From: Hypomesus transpacificus
Taxonomy: Eukaryota; Chordata; Actinopteri; Osmeriformes; Osmeridae
Reading direction: 5' to 3'
NCBI RefSeq assembly: GCF_021917145.1
Contig: NW_025813938.1
Span: forward strand, 2,228,929-2,292,928
DNA length: 64,000 nt
Below the pieces are notes generated by a model. That model had not been told where the DNA came from and did not search any database. It was given only the letters and a program-made list of their open reading frames with translations. The position numbers and the translations under genes are program-made. This document shows positions 47,653-58,950 of this stretch, in pieces. The first letter of the stretch is position 1. Each line of letters begins with the position of its first letter.

Positions 47653-48450
47653 CTAGGAAGAAATGCCCAGCTGTTTCTTGAGCCTCCATAACTGATCGAT
47701 GCTGATGTTGTTGCCACCGCACACCACGACCACCACAGGCCCCAGTTCCTTCGCCAGCTTGCCCTCCTTCTGCAGGCGACCGACGATGTCGCAGTACACG
47801 GCCGCCAGGGCCGCACCGCACGCTGGCTCCACCAGGATCTTCTCGTCATCTGCGGACGGAGAGAAGAAGCGAGTGGTCAGACACTGGGTAGTTTTTTCGC
47901 GGTCACACCTGGGAGACTTTCTGCGGAGAAGGGGGAGCGATGTGCGCGGGGACACTCACCGACGAAGCGTTCGACGGCTTTCACGGCCTCCTGGTCTGTC
48001 ACGAGCTCGGAGAACACCGTGTGCTCGCCGACGAGTTTCAGGGTCTGCGCTGACACTCTCGTGAGGCCCAACGTCGTGGCGATACTGCAGAGCAAGGAGC
48101 AACAAAAGAAGATTATTATTATTATTAAAGAACGTAACTTAAGTAACCATGATACCGTTGGACGTCCGAGAACCAAGTCAAAAACGTTACCGAAGACCGA
48201 GCATCTCTAATGACATCCGTACCTGGTGATCTCGGGCAGGGTGACCAGCTTCCCGGCCTTCATGGCAGCGTTGAGGCTGTGCGCGCCCACGGTCTCCATG
48301 GCGACGATGGGGACGTCTTCCCAGCCGGCGCGACGCAGGCCTTCCACCACCCCGTTCAGGAGGCCCCCACCCCCCACGGAGAGCACCACCGCCCCCGGCT
48401 TCACCTGCAGCTGCGACTCCAACTCCTCCACCAGGGAAGTGTGACCCTCC

Positions 48451-48485
<35 letters not shown>

Positions 48486-50069
48486 CACACAACAAGTGAG
48501 TTTTCAAGAAGCCAGAATGCAAAACGTAATCGCTGTGAATCTACTTTATTGGCATGAATTATGTCACCAAAAAACAGGACTCAATGTGCTGTAAAACTAT
48601 CTTTTACAACAGCTCTGATAAAAAAAAAAACACACCTCATGTTCACTACAGTGTTCAGCTGATATGTGTGTAATTATAGACACGGTTGTGACACCAACCA
48701 TAAACCTGTGCTGGGACATATAGTGATCTCTGGAAGCGATTTACACAAGTCTCAAATCTCGCCTCGGTTATCTCCTACACAACACGTTATCAGAGCGGCG
48801 GTGATGATCAGGGCAGATTAAACCACTCACCAGATTAGAGGGTCGTCGAAGGGAGAGATGAAGATCCAGGCAGGGTTATTTGCCACTAGCTGCTGTCCAT
48901 ACTCAATACTCTCATTCAGCGCCTAGGAAGGGCACATAAATCATTGTTAGGAAGAAAAAAACAAGCAGTTTCAGATGCACCTATGGTTCATGTTTATTAT
49001 TAATGCTCCCTGACTCATAAAAATTGATCAACCTGAGGTACCCTCTCTTGTGTATTATCTACTTCTGAAGTGTTAGGTAATGCACTCGGTATTGTATCGT
49101 TCAATGGGCGAACTGCTGTCCTAATACAGTATCTGTGAATCTGTGATGTGGATCTCTGACCTTGCCATGGATGATGACGTTGGCGCCCTCATCCTTCAGC
49201 CTGTCCACCGTGGCGTTGGGGGTGACACTGGGGACCACGATGGTGGCAGGTACTCCTAGTTTCCGGGCGGAATAGGCCGCTGCCATTCCAGCGTTTCCAC
49301 CTGTGAGACGAGGGGGTAAAGAAATGTCACAAAACATCCAAAGTCACATGTCGAGCCCTAACACACAACAGTGACAATCATGCTTGAAAATGATGTTTTC
49401 TACAATTTATGGCTTTTTTTTTTTAGGGTTACGTAATATCCTCATTACATGTACTGTGGCTGTTATCTAATCCGAAGACTCTGATTGGTTGGCTCACCTG
49501 AACAACAGACGAATCTTTCGCAGCCTCTTTCAGCCCACTGAAAGACAAAGCAAAGAGCACATGACTCACTCAAGTCCCCCACTCCACGAGCGCTGGGCAC
49601 TACAGAAACAGACCCATGCCACCAGATTGCCATGCCAACACAGCCAGACTTCCTCAAACTGGTCTGAACTGGTACCAGTCGGAACACACAGTGTCACATA
49701 GAACCCCCCCCCCCCCCCCCCCTTTCCTCTCACCCCCTCCCTCGTGCCCCAGAACTGCTGAGTGCCCTAGGACAACTGACTAGCCAAATCACATCCTCGG
49801 GCCATTTTACTTGACATATCTCCCCCTCCACCCCTCCTCCACCCCTCCTCCACCCTTCCTCCAGTCCGTACAAACCGAGCCTGAAGGAACTCATCGAGAA
49901 CAGCGTTGACACTCACGGTCTTGCAAAGGTGGCCGATGCCCCGGATCTTGAAGGAGCCGGTGGGCTGGGAGGAATCCAGCTTCAGGTAGACGGAGGTGCC
50001 TGCCAGCTTGGTGAGGGCCAGGCTCTCCCTGGCCGGTGTGGCTACGTGGAGGGTCTCCTGGGTCTTCAT
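47653..50069 (-). CDS. sds: L-serine/L-threonine dehydratase, seven coding exons
   Basis: PLP enzyme that deaminates L-serine to pyruvate (and L-threonine to 2-oxobutyrate) in the cytosol, classically in liver. Exons in gene order: 50069-49917, 49537-49498, 49300-49161, 48922-48831, 48450-48223, 48084-47960, 47849-47653; 975 nt, 324 aa against 328 in human SDS. The start is the ATG of MKTQETLHVATP, just after an acceptor at 50087-50088. Lys41 in GSFKIRG is the PLP Schiff-base lysine. GNAGM (66-70) and the Gly-rich loop at 168-171 (SVGGGGLL) bind the cofactor. Cys303 lies in VVCGGNNIS. All are where the family has them. Residue 65 is Gly, as in the SDSL paralogue, whereas human SDS has Ala; the rest looks more SDS-like. 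The symbol is therefore sds with sdsl as alternative. Confidence 0.92.
48455..48482. repeat. CA microsatellite in sds intron 4
   Basis: A 27-bp CA run (GT on the gene strand) lying directly against the acceptor of the fifth coding exon. Confidence 0.9.
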
Positions 50070-50189
50070 CTCTCTGACGTCTCCTACTGGACGCCACCCA
50101 AGACACACTCGTCAATCGTCACATTTAACAACTAGCTTTCACGTCAATTCTCACTGGTGATGAACATGGTAGGTGACACTGCTGATGAA

Positions 50190-50388
50190 GGGAGTCAGGT
50201 GGCTGAGCGGTTTGGGAATCGGGCTAGTGATCTGAAGGTCACCAGTTCGATTCCTGGCTGAGCCAAATGACGTTGTGTCCTTGGGCAAGGGACTTCACCC
50301 TATTTGCCTCGGGGGGAATGTCCCTGTACTTACTGTAAGTCACTCTGGATAAGAGTGTTTGCTAAATAACTAAATGTAATGTAAATGA
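50190..50388 (+). mobile_element. tRNA-derived SINE, third copy, antisense in sds intron
   Basis: Same family as 22278-22472, with a complete head, body (GTGTCCTTGGGCAAGGGACTT) and tail (GATAAGAGTGTTTGCTAAATA). It lies in the 5' UTR intron of sds in reverse orientation to the gene. Confidence 0.85.
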
Positions 50389-50678
50389 TGACCCGCTGGT
50401 CCACTGATTGCTAGGAACCACTGTTGCTGTCTAGTGACACTTGTTTAACTACTGCCGTGTGCTACGTGCTACTGTAACAAGTTAGTAGCATTTGCATTTT
50501 GATTGCAGGATCTTACATTACATATACATATGCTTATACACTTTTACATCACATAGCATTAGAAAAAGAAAGTTCACAGCCAGTATAATAACTGAAGTAA
50601 AGTTAGTATAAGGTAGCATAAAGTAAATTATTTAACCTTAAATATAATTGTGTAAAGTGTCTTGAAATTCAATCTTAC

Positions 50679-50745
50679 CAGATCCGGTTTGTAGAAATAG
50701 CAATAGAGAGGTTCGTAAGTCGAATAGTCAGTTAAAATGTCCTTT
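50679..50745 (-). other. sds: Probable noncoding first exon of sds
   Basis: On the gene strand a strong donor CTG|GTAAGA ends at 50679. It would splice to the acceptor at 50087-50088, 17 nt upstream of the start codon. The 5' limit is set only by the distance from the TATA-like box at 50768-50775. The intron so defined contains a SINE. Confidence 0.5.
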
Positions 50746-50767
50746 TCTCTAGACAACATCTTGAATC

Positions 50768-50775
50768 ATTATATA
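50768..50775 (-). promoter_or_regulatory. sds: TATA-like box of sds
   Basis: TATATAAT on the gene strand, about 25-30 nt upstream of the inferred transcription start. A TATA promoter would suit an inducible, tissue-restricted metabolic gene. Inferred from position only. Confidence 0.45.
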
Positions 50776-50779
50776 TCTG

Positions 50780-53095
50780 CTCTCGTGGGCTTGTCACTGG
50801 GAATCCACCTCTTCAACCAATCAGCGTTGGGAACTCCTCCGTCGTCAGACCACGCCTGACAGGTGGAGGATGAGAGCTGGAGTCGCATCTGTCACCGAAT
50901 AAGGAATTTCACTCTGACCGTTTATCACTGTTACAGTGTATTACATAACAGAAACGGAGATTGTCTGGTCTTATGGTCGACCAGATCCTTTTGTCAGAGC
51001 AGCGTATAATTTAAAGGCAGAAGAAGGAAAACATTTAAGTATCTATTGTACTTTTTAACAAATACGATCAATAACAGTTAAGCAAACAAAACAAAAAACT
51101 TTAAAACTTTTAATAACGTTAGTCGACTTTTGTTGAAATATAAATCTTAAATGTCCAGGCTTGCTTTTGTTAGCATTTTTTGTTGTTGTGATTTGACGTT
51201 GACATTGAGAATTATTGTTTGAGTGACTCCTTAAACACTTTTGAGACACTGCATATTTTCCAATATGGGTTACAGCGGACGTTATATCTCAAAATCAATG
51301 TACCAGCCAATTTCTCACGATGTTCTCTAGTGGGACGGGTTTCAGCTGAAGAGGTGAATAGCACACCGGGGGATTACCAAAAGAGTCGGTACTATTTTGG
51401 AGCCGATAGGCGACTACCAAAAGCGGACGGGTTTAATGGTGACAGGGGCAGACGAGTATCCTAGGGTCAGGCAAATGCCATGTTGACTGCTCGAACTCGA
51501 TAGATCCGGATTGACGACTTAAACCTGACATATCTGGCTTTGGGTCCCAGAAAAGGTAATTGAAGACGTTTTCAAAAACAGTGGGAACATTAGTCCATTA
51601 TTAACTGACATCAGACATGATTTTCACATAATTAGATATTCACAGATAGGTCTATATGGATTATGGATGGCCACAAAATGTACAACTTTCTTTTTGTAAT
51701 AGGCCTAATCAATGAAATGCGTAGACTACTTGATAGATCTGATCATGGTCACTGTCGGTGGCCTTTACACATAGTCAATAATGACTTTCAAAACCGGCAT
51801 TATGTCAAGAAGGTTAGTGAACTACATTGCTACAGGGCAGACGTTCAGTCTAATTCGAAGAACCTGGGATAGTGCACTGAGATCCAGACAGTGCATCACC
51901 GTTATTCTGTAAACAGTTAAACACACTCTCAAACTCAGAATAAAATTGTGGGATAATAGTTTAAATTTTGTTAGCCTACAGAACAAACCCGTTCTGGCCT
52001 AGTCAGCTTGTTACAATCACTTTGTTTGAATCTTCTCTGAAAAAAAAGGATTGGACTTTATGCAGATCCTTAAATATGTTGTTGTTGTTTTTGTTTCCCT
52101 AAATTATCTTAAATGGTGGTAAATTGATAGTCCCTGACAACAGAACAATAAGCGTTTCTCATCAGCAAACTACTTTAGGAGTTAAAAAGGGTAGACAGCG
52201 TCCTCTTGTGGCCAAAATACGAATTAAACAAAAAGAGGAGACGTGGAACGAATTCTACTCTAAAGGGATAGTTCACCGAAAATGTTTGCTGACAGCCTAC
52301 CTACATGCTCGTTTTATGTCTACTATGCTGTACTGTTTTATTTAATGTTGGCCCACACAGTTGCTGGTTAATAGGCCTACAGACGCAAAATTCAGAAAAG
52401 GTGATCGCGTCTGCAGGGGAAAAAAGTTCCTCAGGACTAAACGATACAACCACAACTGACTGATCGATCACCTGTGCCTGGTTTTATTTATAGCATTTAT
52501 TATATTATTAAACAACTTGTTACCCTATTTTTTTCACGGTAGATTTCAAATGATTAGGATAGGCTACTTGAATTCAGCTAGTAGTAACTGAATGTAGTAA
52601 AAGCCTAATATTATTTACAACACAATTACATTTGTGTTTGGCTGCACCTCAAAGCTTTGGCATCTTCTCACTGGACGAAACAAGAACTTAGTTTGCTCAG
52701 CCGGATACGAAATCCTTTTAGGCGATTTTGACTTTATTCGGGTCCAATGAGTTGGACTAGGCTACTAGGTTAAGGCATGGGAACCTGAGATACGGTCTCT
52801 GTAGAGAAGCTACAGACTGTAGAAATCCGCTATGGCAACTGGAGAAAGGGGAAAAAAAAAGGAAAAAGGCTGACAATATGGCGCACTGTGCTTGAGAAAA
52901 CTTTGTGCAACGCACACAAACCACATCTGATCTTGCGTTTGAACGGTTTGTAGACACCCGTGCAGTTGATCAACACCGTTTTTTAGAAAGAGTTGAAGAG
53001 TTTTGAGTTGAAAACTAGGCTGTGTCCATGAAGCTGGTCTATAACGGGATGAAAGAGCCCGTTTCAAAAACCGAGTAGCATACAACACAGACAGG
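50780..53095. other. Shared upstream region of sds and ttc28
   Basis: The 2.3 kb between two divergently transcribed genes. Mostly AT-rich and unique, with no repeat family recognised. CCAAT at 52743-52747 lies about 350 bp before the ttc28 first-exon candidate. No coding exon was found. Confidence 0.5.
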
Positions 53096-53125
53096 ATGGA
53101 GAGGCAAGCAACTTTAAAGGAAAAG
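53096..53125 (+). CDS. ttc28: Probable 10-codon first coding exon of ttc28
   Basis: ATG GAG AGG opens MERQATLKEK, ending AAG|GTAAAT in phase 0, which is the phase needed by the next exon at 55878. The ATG has A at -3 (AGGATGG context). The peptide itself is not recognisably conserved, so the call depends on phase, donor and position. The alternative is that translation starts in an exon not seen here. Confidence 0.4.
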
Positions 53126-54209
53126 GTAAATACATCACGAACTAACACGATCCTCCATATTTTATGATCATTTTATTTAATGTAGCCAACTATTTATTTA
53201 AAATAAGATGTAAATTGAACAACATATGTCATTTATTTTCTTCGACTGACCACAGAATATCTCCCACTGTTACGTTGCAGAGCATCGCAGTCTCGTAAAC
53301 TTTCTATCGATTTTCCAGTCGTGCATACTGAAGTAGCGGTTGGCTATCTTTGTTATTGAATGCCGGATGAGTTTAGATATGTATTGACTGAATTTAATGG
53401 CTTCATACGACAACACTGATCTCTAAATAGTTCCAAGTAACTAAGTACAGTGTGCGCTACACTATAACGGTGATATAAGTCACATTTTTGGGGATTATGT
53501 AGCTTGGCCACTTTTTCGCAGTATGTTTGTAAACACCCCCGCTGTGTTTTAAAACTTACATTTAAGGATTTTATGTTGTGAAAAAATTGCGACTTTCAAA
53601 GGATGTTTCAGCAAACATCACCGGGATCCCGTTTAAAGACTTTCACACCCCTAATTATGCTTGTTAACCTATACCTGCTGTGGGTACGTCGCATTTATGT
53701 GTACATAGGCGTGCGTGTGGGCCTCAATTTTTCCTCTTGTTATTGTCTACAAGACCACTACCGCAATACAATAGAGACTCAGGACATGTTATCGGTTTCT
53801 TTTCCTCTCTCTCCACCCCTCCTTTCCCTGTGCCACACCAAAACAAACAGGTCATTTTACACAGTGGACAGCATGCTGCAACACATTTACATTTTACTTA
53901 CCATCCCGTTGTTAGATCGTTAGGTGAGGGTTTACAGCGCAGTGGAGGGCTTCTTGTTAGCCTCATCTATCATGACACCAGATAGCTCCCTCATCCAGAA
54001 GCTCTCAACACTAATACACTGGTAAACACAGAGATATTCCCACCCTCAACTCCCTCCTCCTTCATCAAACTACATCTCAGTTTGGGATTGCCCCTCGGTT
54101 CGAGTCCCGTTAGATCCTAACCCATCTCTAATCTCACAAGGAAGCAGGTTCCTGCTGCTATGCACCCTCCCTGCCCAGAGGAAACCTAGATGACCTCAGT
54201 ACCAGCATC

Positions 54210-54469
54210 AGCTTGTGTTAGGGTGACCAGATCTGATCAAAATGACAGTTCTCTCTACAGTCAGAGTCACGCAAGAAGGTGGAACGTAAGGGAGATACCC
54301 TTTCCGAAACTTGTAAGGGCGTAATAGCTGATGAAAGACCCAAAGAAACACGAATATCCAACAAAGCAAAAACCCGGACGATTTTGGAATCCCTGCCTGA
54401 TGCATTTTTTAGGTCTTGAAAAGAGGACATGTCCGGGTAAAAGAGGACGTCTGGTCACCCTAGCTTGTA
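54210..54469. mobile_element. Short non-autonomous hAT-like DNA transposon with target duplication
   Basis: Ends AGGGTGACCAG at 54220-54230 and its reverse complement at 54451-54461. Flanking 8-bp sequences AGCTTGTG (54210-54217) and AGCTTGTA (54462-54469) differ by one base and fit a hAT target duplication. About 244 bp long with no transposase frame. The inner ends differ from one another beyond the terminal 11-13 bp. Confidence 0.75.
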
Positions 54470-54574
54470 TCGTTCTGGTATCCCCAGACCTGTGGGAGCT
54501 CATGAGCAGTGGAGTGCAGCATGAGAGGGTGTAGAATTCTGTGACCAGCCCACAATCCCACACTGGACATTACA

Positions 54575-55265
54575 CTGAGTCATGGTGACAGAATGGCTGT
54601 TTCACCTGTAGTGTCATGGTGACAGAATGGCTATTTCACCTGTAGTGTCATGGTGACAGAATGGCTATTTCGCCTGTAGTGTCATGGTGACAGAATGGCT
54701 ATTTCACCTGTAGTGTCATGGTGACAGAATGGATATTTCACCTTTAGTGTCATGGTGACAGAATGGCTATTTCACCTGTATTGTCATGGTGACAGAATGG
54801 CTATTTCACCTGTATTGTCATGGTGACAGAATGACTATTTCACCTGTAGTGTCATGGTGACAGAATGGCTATTTCACCTGTAGTGTCATGGTGACACAAT
54901 GGCTATTTCACCTGTAGTATCATGGTGACAGAATGGCTATTTCACCTGTAGTGTCATGGTGACAGAATGGCTATTTCACCTGTATTGTCATGGTGACAGA
55001 ATGGCTATTTCACCTGTAGTGTCATGCTGTCAGAATGGCTATTTCACCTGTAGTGTCATGGTGACACAATGGCTAAATCACCTGTAGTTTCATGGTGACA
55101 GTAGGACTATTTCACCTGTAGTGTCATGGTAATAGAATGGCTATTTCACCTGTAATGTGATGTTGAAAGTAGGACTATGCTACCTCTAATGTCATGTTGA
55201 AAGTAGGCCTGTTCCCCCTCAGTGTCATGTTGAAAGTAAGACTAAATCACCTGTAGTGTCATGTT
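54575..55265. repeat. 34-bp minisatellite
   Basis: About 20 copies of GTGTCATGGTGACAGAATGG plus CTATTTCACCTGTA. Copies are near-identical in the first two thirds and decay towards 55265, where the units become TGTCATGTTGAAAGTAGGAC-like. Confidence 0.95.
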
Positions 55266-55639
55266 AGCTTTGCCCTGCTCCAGTCTGGTTTCTATGGAGG
55301 TGTTGGAGCACAGAGGACTGGGCCTGACTGGGCCTGACTGGGCCTGACTGGGCCTGACTGGGCCTGACGGGGCCTGATGACCACACAGGCTCTTCCAGCC
55401 CGTTCTTAGATAGAAGTCTGGAAACTTGGACACTCTAACGCTTAACACAGCGTAGCCAGCTCTGGTCAACCGCCCCAAAACGTCCTCATTGACCATTCAC
55501 CCATGAAGTCTACAGCTTTAATCCTGGAATACATTGAGTCATCATTTACCTATGTAAAAATGTGTCCTTGTTTTTAAAGATGTCTTTTGGGTGGGCATTT
55601 GTCACGCTTTATTGGGCGGTTTAACTGAAGTGTGACAGG

Positions 55640-55755
55640 AAAGGCAGCGAGAGAGAAAGAGAGAGAGAGGGTGAGAGAGAGAGAGAGAGGGTGAGAGGGT
55701 GAGAGAGAGAGGGAGAGAGAGAGAGGGTGAGAGAGAGAGAGAGAGAGAGGGGGAG
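55640..55755. repeat. GA/GAGGGT microsatellite
   Basis: GAGAGAGA with GGGTGAGA interruptions about 120 bp before the ttc28 TPR exon. Confidence 0.9.
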
Positions 55756-55877
55756 CAAAGTGCAGAGGGCAGATCCAAACCTGGGGGCACCCTGTCCTTG
55801 TCCTAACTGATTAAACTACTGGTAGATGTCCACTCCTACCGACCTGACTGGGAGTATGTCTGCTCTTTCCCCCCCAG

Positions 55878-56174
55878 TTTTCGATCTTCGGCTCTCGCAC
55901 GGTGGGCCGAGCCCCGCGCCGCGTGCCGGAGGAGGGGCCGGGCGGAGGGCTCAGCAAGGCCGAGTTCATGGACAAGGTCCGTCAGAGCCACGAGGCGTGC
56001 CAGCGAGGGGACTTCCAGGGAGCCGTGAGCCTCTACAGCGACGCCCTGCTGGCCGACCCGCAGAACTGCATCCTCTACAGCAACCGCTCCGCCGCCCTCC
56101 TCAAGCTGGGACGCCACCAGGCCGCGCTCGACGACGCCTCCAGAGCCCGCGTGCTCAACCCCAAGTGGCCCAAG
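55878..56174 (+). CDS. ttc28: ttc28 TPR-repeat exon (gene continues beyond window)
   Basis: TTC28 is a very large tetratricopeptide-repeat scaffold protein reported to act in cell division. This 297-nt, 99-codon exon (phase 0 at both ends; acceptor CCCCCAG, donor AAG|GTAAGG) encodes FSIFGSRTVG, a Gly/Pro linker, then LSKAEFMDKVRQSHEACQRG and the first TPR: GDFQGAVSLYSDALLADPQN, CILYSNRSAALLKLGRHQAA, ALDDASRARVLNPKWPK. The TPR signature residues (Ala/Gly at helix contacts, Pro-x-N) are intact, and the text matches vertebrate TTC28 closely. The exon ends just before the expected AYFRQG. No further exon occurs before 64000, which fits the long early introns of this gene. Only a fragment is present because the window ends. 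Confidence 0.88.
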
Positions 56175-56772
56175 GTAAGGTGATCTGCACAGCACACCTG
56201 ACACCTAGGAGACGAAACAGCCAGGACCCACACAGGAGTGTACAGGCAGAGAGCGAGGAGACTGGGACACGCCCACTCTGGATATACACCTCAGGCACGG
56301 CTCTCATAGGGTTAGGGTTTCACACAGGCTCTGATGATAACCCTAAATATTTTCATAATATTGAACCATCTCATGTGGTTTGTGGATTGTAAATAAGACT
56401 AATCCCAATCCATCTGAAACGTTTGTTTAATACGTCTGCACAAACTGAGGAGGTCTGCCTGTCGTAGCCGACAGTCTTTGCCAAAATCACTTTCTTTTCT
56501 TCCCTTGATACGCCAGTACAATGAACTCTTTGTGATCCCTGATTAGGTGACGGCCAGGCTAATCCAAGCCTAGCTCGTTTCCAGTCTTAACGTATGAAAC
56601 AGTTTGATCAACACTGTTATTTTGATTAGCCGGTTAGCCTCTATGCTTCCACAGTGCACAAGTGTCTTTTGTCTCAATGTACAAAGAGTATTTGTTTGGG
56701 ATTTGTCGTTTATCTGTTCATGATTGTAATAGCTATCTTGTACCAGTTGAATCTCTACACCCTCCTGTGTTA

Positions 56773-56786
56773 CCACTAGAGGGCAG
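56773..56786 (+). promoter_or_regulatory. CTCF-like motif in ttc28 intron 2
   Basis: CCACTAGAGGGCAG matches the vertebrate CTCF consensus at every core position, the best such match noticed in the window. A weaker minus-strand match (CACCAGGGGGAGACTG) lies at 63421-63436. Confidence 0.6.
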
Positions 56787-57365
56787 TCTTGTCAAACCGC
56801 CTGCTGTGCAGCAGACCACAAGGGGAGTGTATCCTATTGGCATCCGCACTGTGCTTTTGGTGAATTGATGGTCATGTAAGATACCGACATCCATTATATA
56901 TAAAGCTTTCACTGCAAGAACTGCTTGAGTAACTGTCAACTAGATATTCTAGGTTTTAAGCCTGGAATTACTAGGTGTTGCTGTCAAGTGATATGCCAGT
57001 CATACAGTGCTATGCCTGTCACGGATCACCAAGTAGCAATCAATATTTAATTCTAGTAGAGAATAGAAAGAAGAAAAATAAATCAAGTCTGTTGTGGAAA
57101 TACGGCGAAGAAACCCAGCCTTTATGTTAGCGCACTTGCAAACACAATGATTCAGTTGGGTGAAAATCATTTCCAATCTCTTCATCTTTACAAGATAGTT
57201 TGTTATCAGTGAAATACAGATCTGTAAAGTGAGTATTGATGAGGAGTGGATTGTTTCCTAAGCGCTGTCTCCACATCACCTGTTGGGACTATTAAAGCAG
57301 CCATCGGGCATTGTTCGGCTCAGACACAGTCCCTCACACCCAATCCCATCTCCAAAGCCAGGCTG

Positions 57366-57482
57366 TTTGATGAAGGAGAGGGGGGAGGAGGGTGGAGAAG
57401 GGGGGAAGAGGGGGGAGGAGGTAGGAGGGGGGAGGAGAGGGGAGGGGGGAGGAGGGGGGAGGAGGAAGTGGGAGGGGGTGGG
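57366..57482. repeat. GGGGGAGGAGG purine tract
   Basis: G-rich imperfect repeat on the plus strand in ttc28 intron 2, with multiple GGGG runs able to form G-quadruplexes. Confidence 0.85.
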
Positions 57483-57724
57483 ATTAACGCAGTGGACCAT
57501 GCAGGTATTTAGATCCTGTGTGAGTACATATTTATCATCAATCATGCCTCCCCATGAGCACTGCTCTGGATGGGGCTGTCAGACTGACAGGATGGGCTGT
57601 GGTGCCCTACGCTCCGCCAGGCCCCCCCCCCCCCCCCCCCACTGAAGACCCCGGCAACGGTTGCCTGGGGGAGCAGAGGAACTTCTGTCTAATCTGTCAG
57701 CTTTACCTCGCCTCTGGAAGTCTC

Positions 57725-57725
57725 A

Positions 57726-57773
<48 letters not shown>

Positions 57774-57774
57774 T

Positions 57775-57864
<90 letters not shown>

Positions 57865-57893
57865 ACTCACTCACTCACTCACTCACTCACTCT
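57725..57893. repeat. CT and CTCA microsatellite
   Basis: TCTCTC runs ending in eight CACT units. Confidence 0.95.
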
Positions 57894-58562
57894 TTGTGTC
57901 TTTCTGTCCTCGCTCTCTCCCTCTTTCTGCCTGTCAGATTCTCTCGCTTTCGATTTGTGTATTTCTCTCTCTCTTCCTTTCTCTTTGTTGCTTTATGTGT
58001 CAGTCTTTTTCTCTCTCTCTGTAAAGGAGAGAGTAACTGTGCAGTAATGACCCCAGGCAGCGTCAGGCTCCAGCCTCTGTGCGAGGGAGGAGAGGCCGAC
58101 ACGAGCGCTGAGCGAGCTGTCGTCTGCCTGACAAGCGCAACACAACTGTGAGGATCTGGATGCTTGCGTGGCTGTGTGGGGGACTGAGAGATTGAGAAAA
58201 GGCTTTACTTCTTGGCATTGAAATCAAGGCACATCCACACACACAAACACTTGCTTTCCGTTTTAGACTGAGCTAGGTTTTGTATAGTTATAAAGGTAAA
58301 CACCACATCTTTGGATGTGAAGGAGTGCTGTACTCACTGACCCATTATCCATGTGTGTGTGTATGCATGTGTGTGTATTCATGCATGTGTGTGTCTGAGT
58401 GTGTGTGTGTGAGTGTCTCAGGTGATACATCTGGCCTCCTGCCCACTCCTCTCCTCCATCTGCTCCCTCACTCAGCCCTCAGAGGCTGCAGTGACAGGTT
58501 AAACCAACAGCAGCCTGGTCACGTGCTCTCTGCCCTGCTGCTGCTGCTGCTCACAAGCCTGG

Positions 58563-58950
58563 GAGCCCAGCCCCCAGGGAGGCTGGGGGAGGCTGGGGGA
58601 GGAGGGGGAGGAAGGGGAGGAGAGGGGGAGACTTTGGGGGGAGGAAGGGAAGGCTGGGGGAGGAAGGGGAGGCTGGGGGGAGGCTAGGGGGAGGCTAGGG
58701 GGAGGCTGGTCAGGAAAGGGAGGCTGGAGAAGGCAGGGGGAGGCTGGGGGAGGAGAGGGAGAGACTTTGGGGGGAGGAAGGGAAGGCTGGGGGAGGAAGG
58801 GGAGGCTGGGGGGAGGCTAGGGGGAGGCTGGTCAGGAAAGGGAGGCTGGAGAAGGCAGGGGGAGGCTGGGGGAGGAAGGGGAGGCTGGGGGGAGGCTAGG
58901 GGGAGGCTGGTCAGGAAAGGGAGGCTGGAGAAGGCAGGGGGAGGCTGGGT
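58563..58950. repeat. GGCTGGGGGAGG minisatellite, higher-order
   Basis: Short GGCTGGGGGA and GGCTAGGGGGA units are organised in a longer period. The block containing GGTCAGGAAAGGGAGGCTGG recurs at about 58707, 58829 and 58911, so older copies were duplicated as groups. Confidence 0.9.

Larger units (their letters stand above)
53126..55877 (+). other. ttc28: ttc28 intron 1 (inferred)
   Basis: Contains a hAT-like element (54218-54461), a 34-bp minisatellite (54575-55265), a short GGCCTGACTG tandem (55318-55373) and a GA/GAGG microsatellite (55640-55755). No further exon was recognised. Confidence 0.5.
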
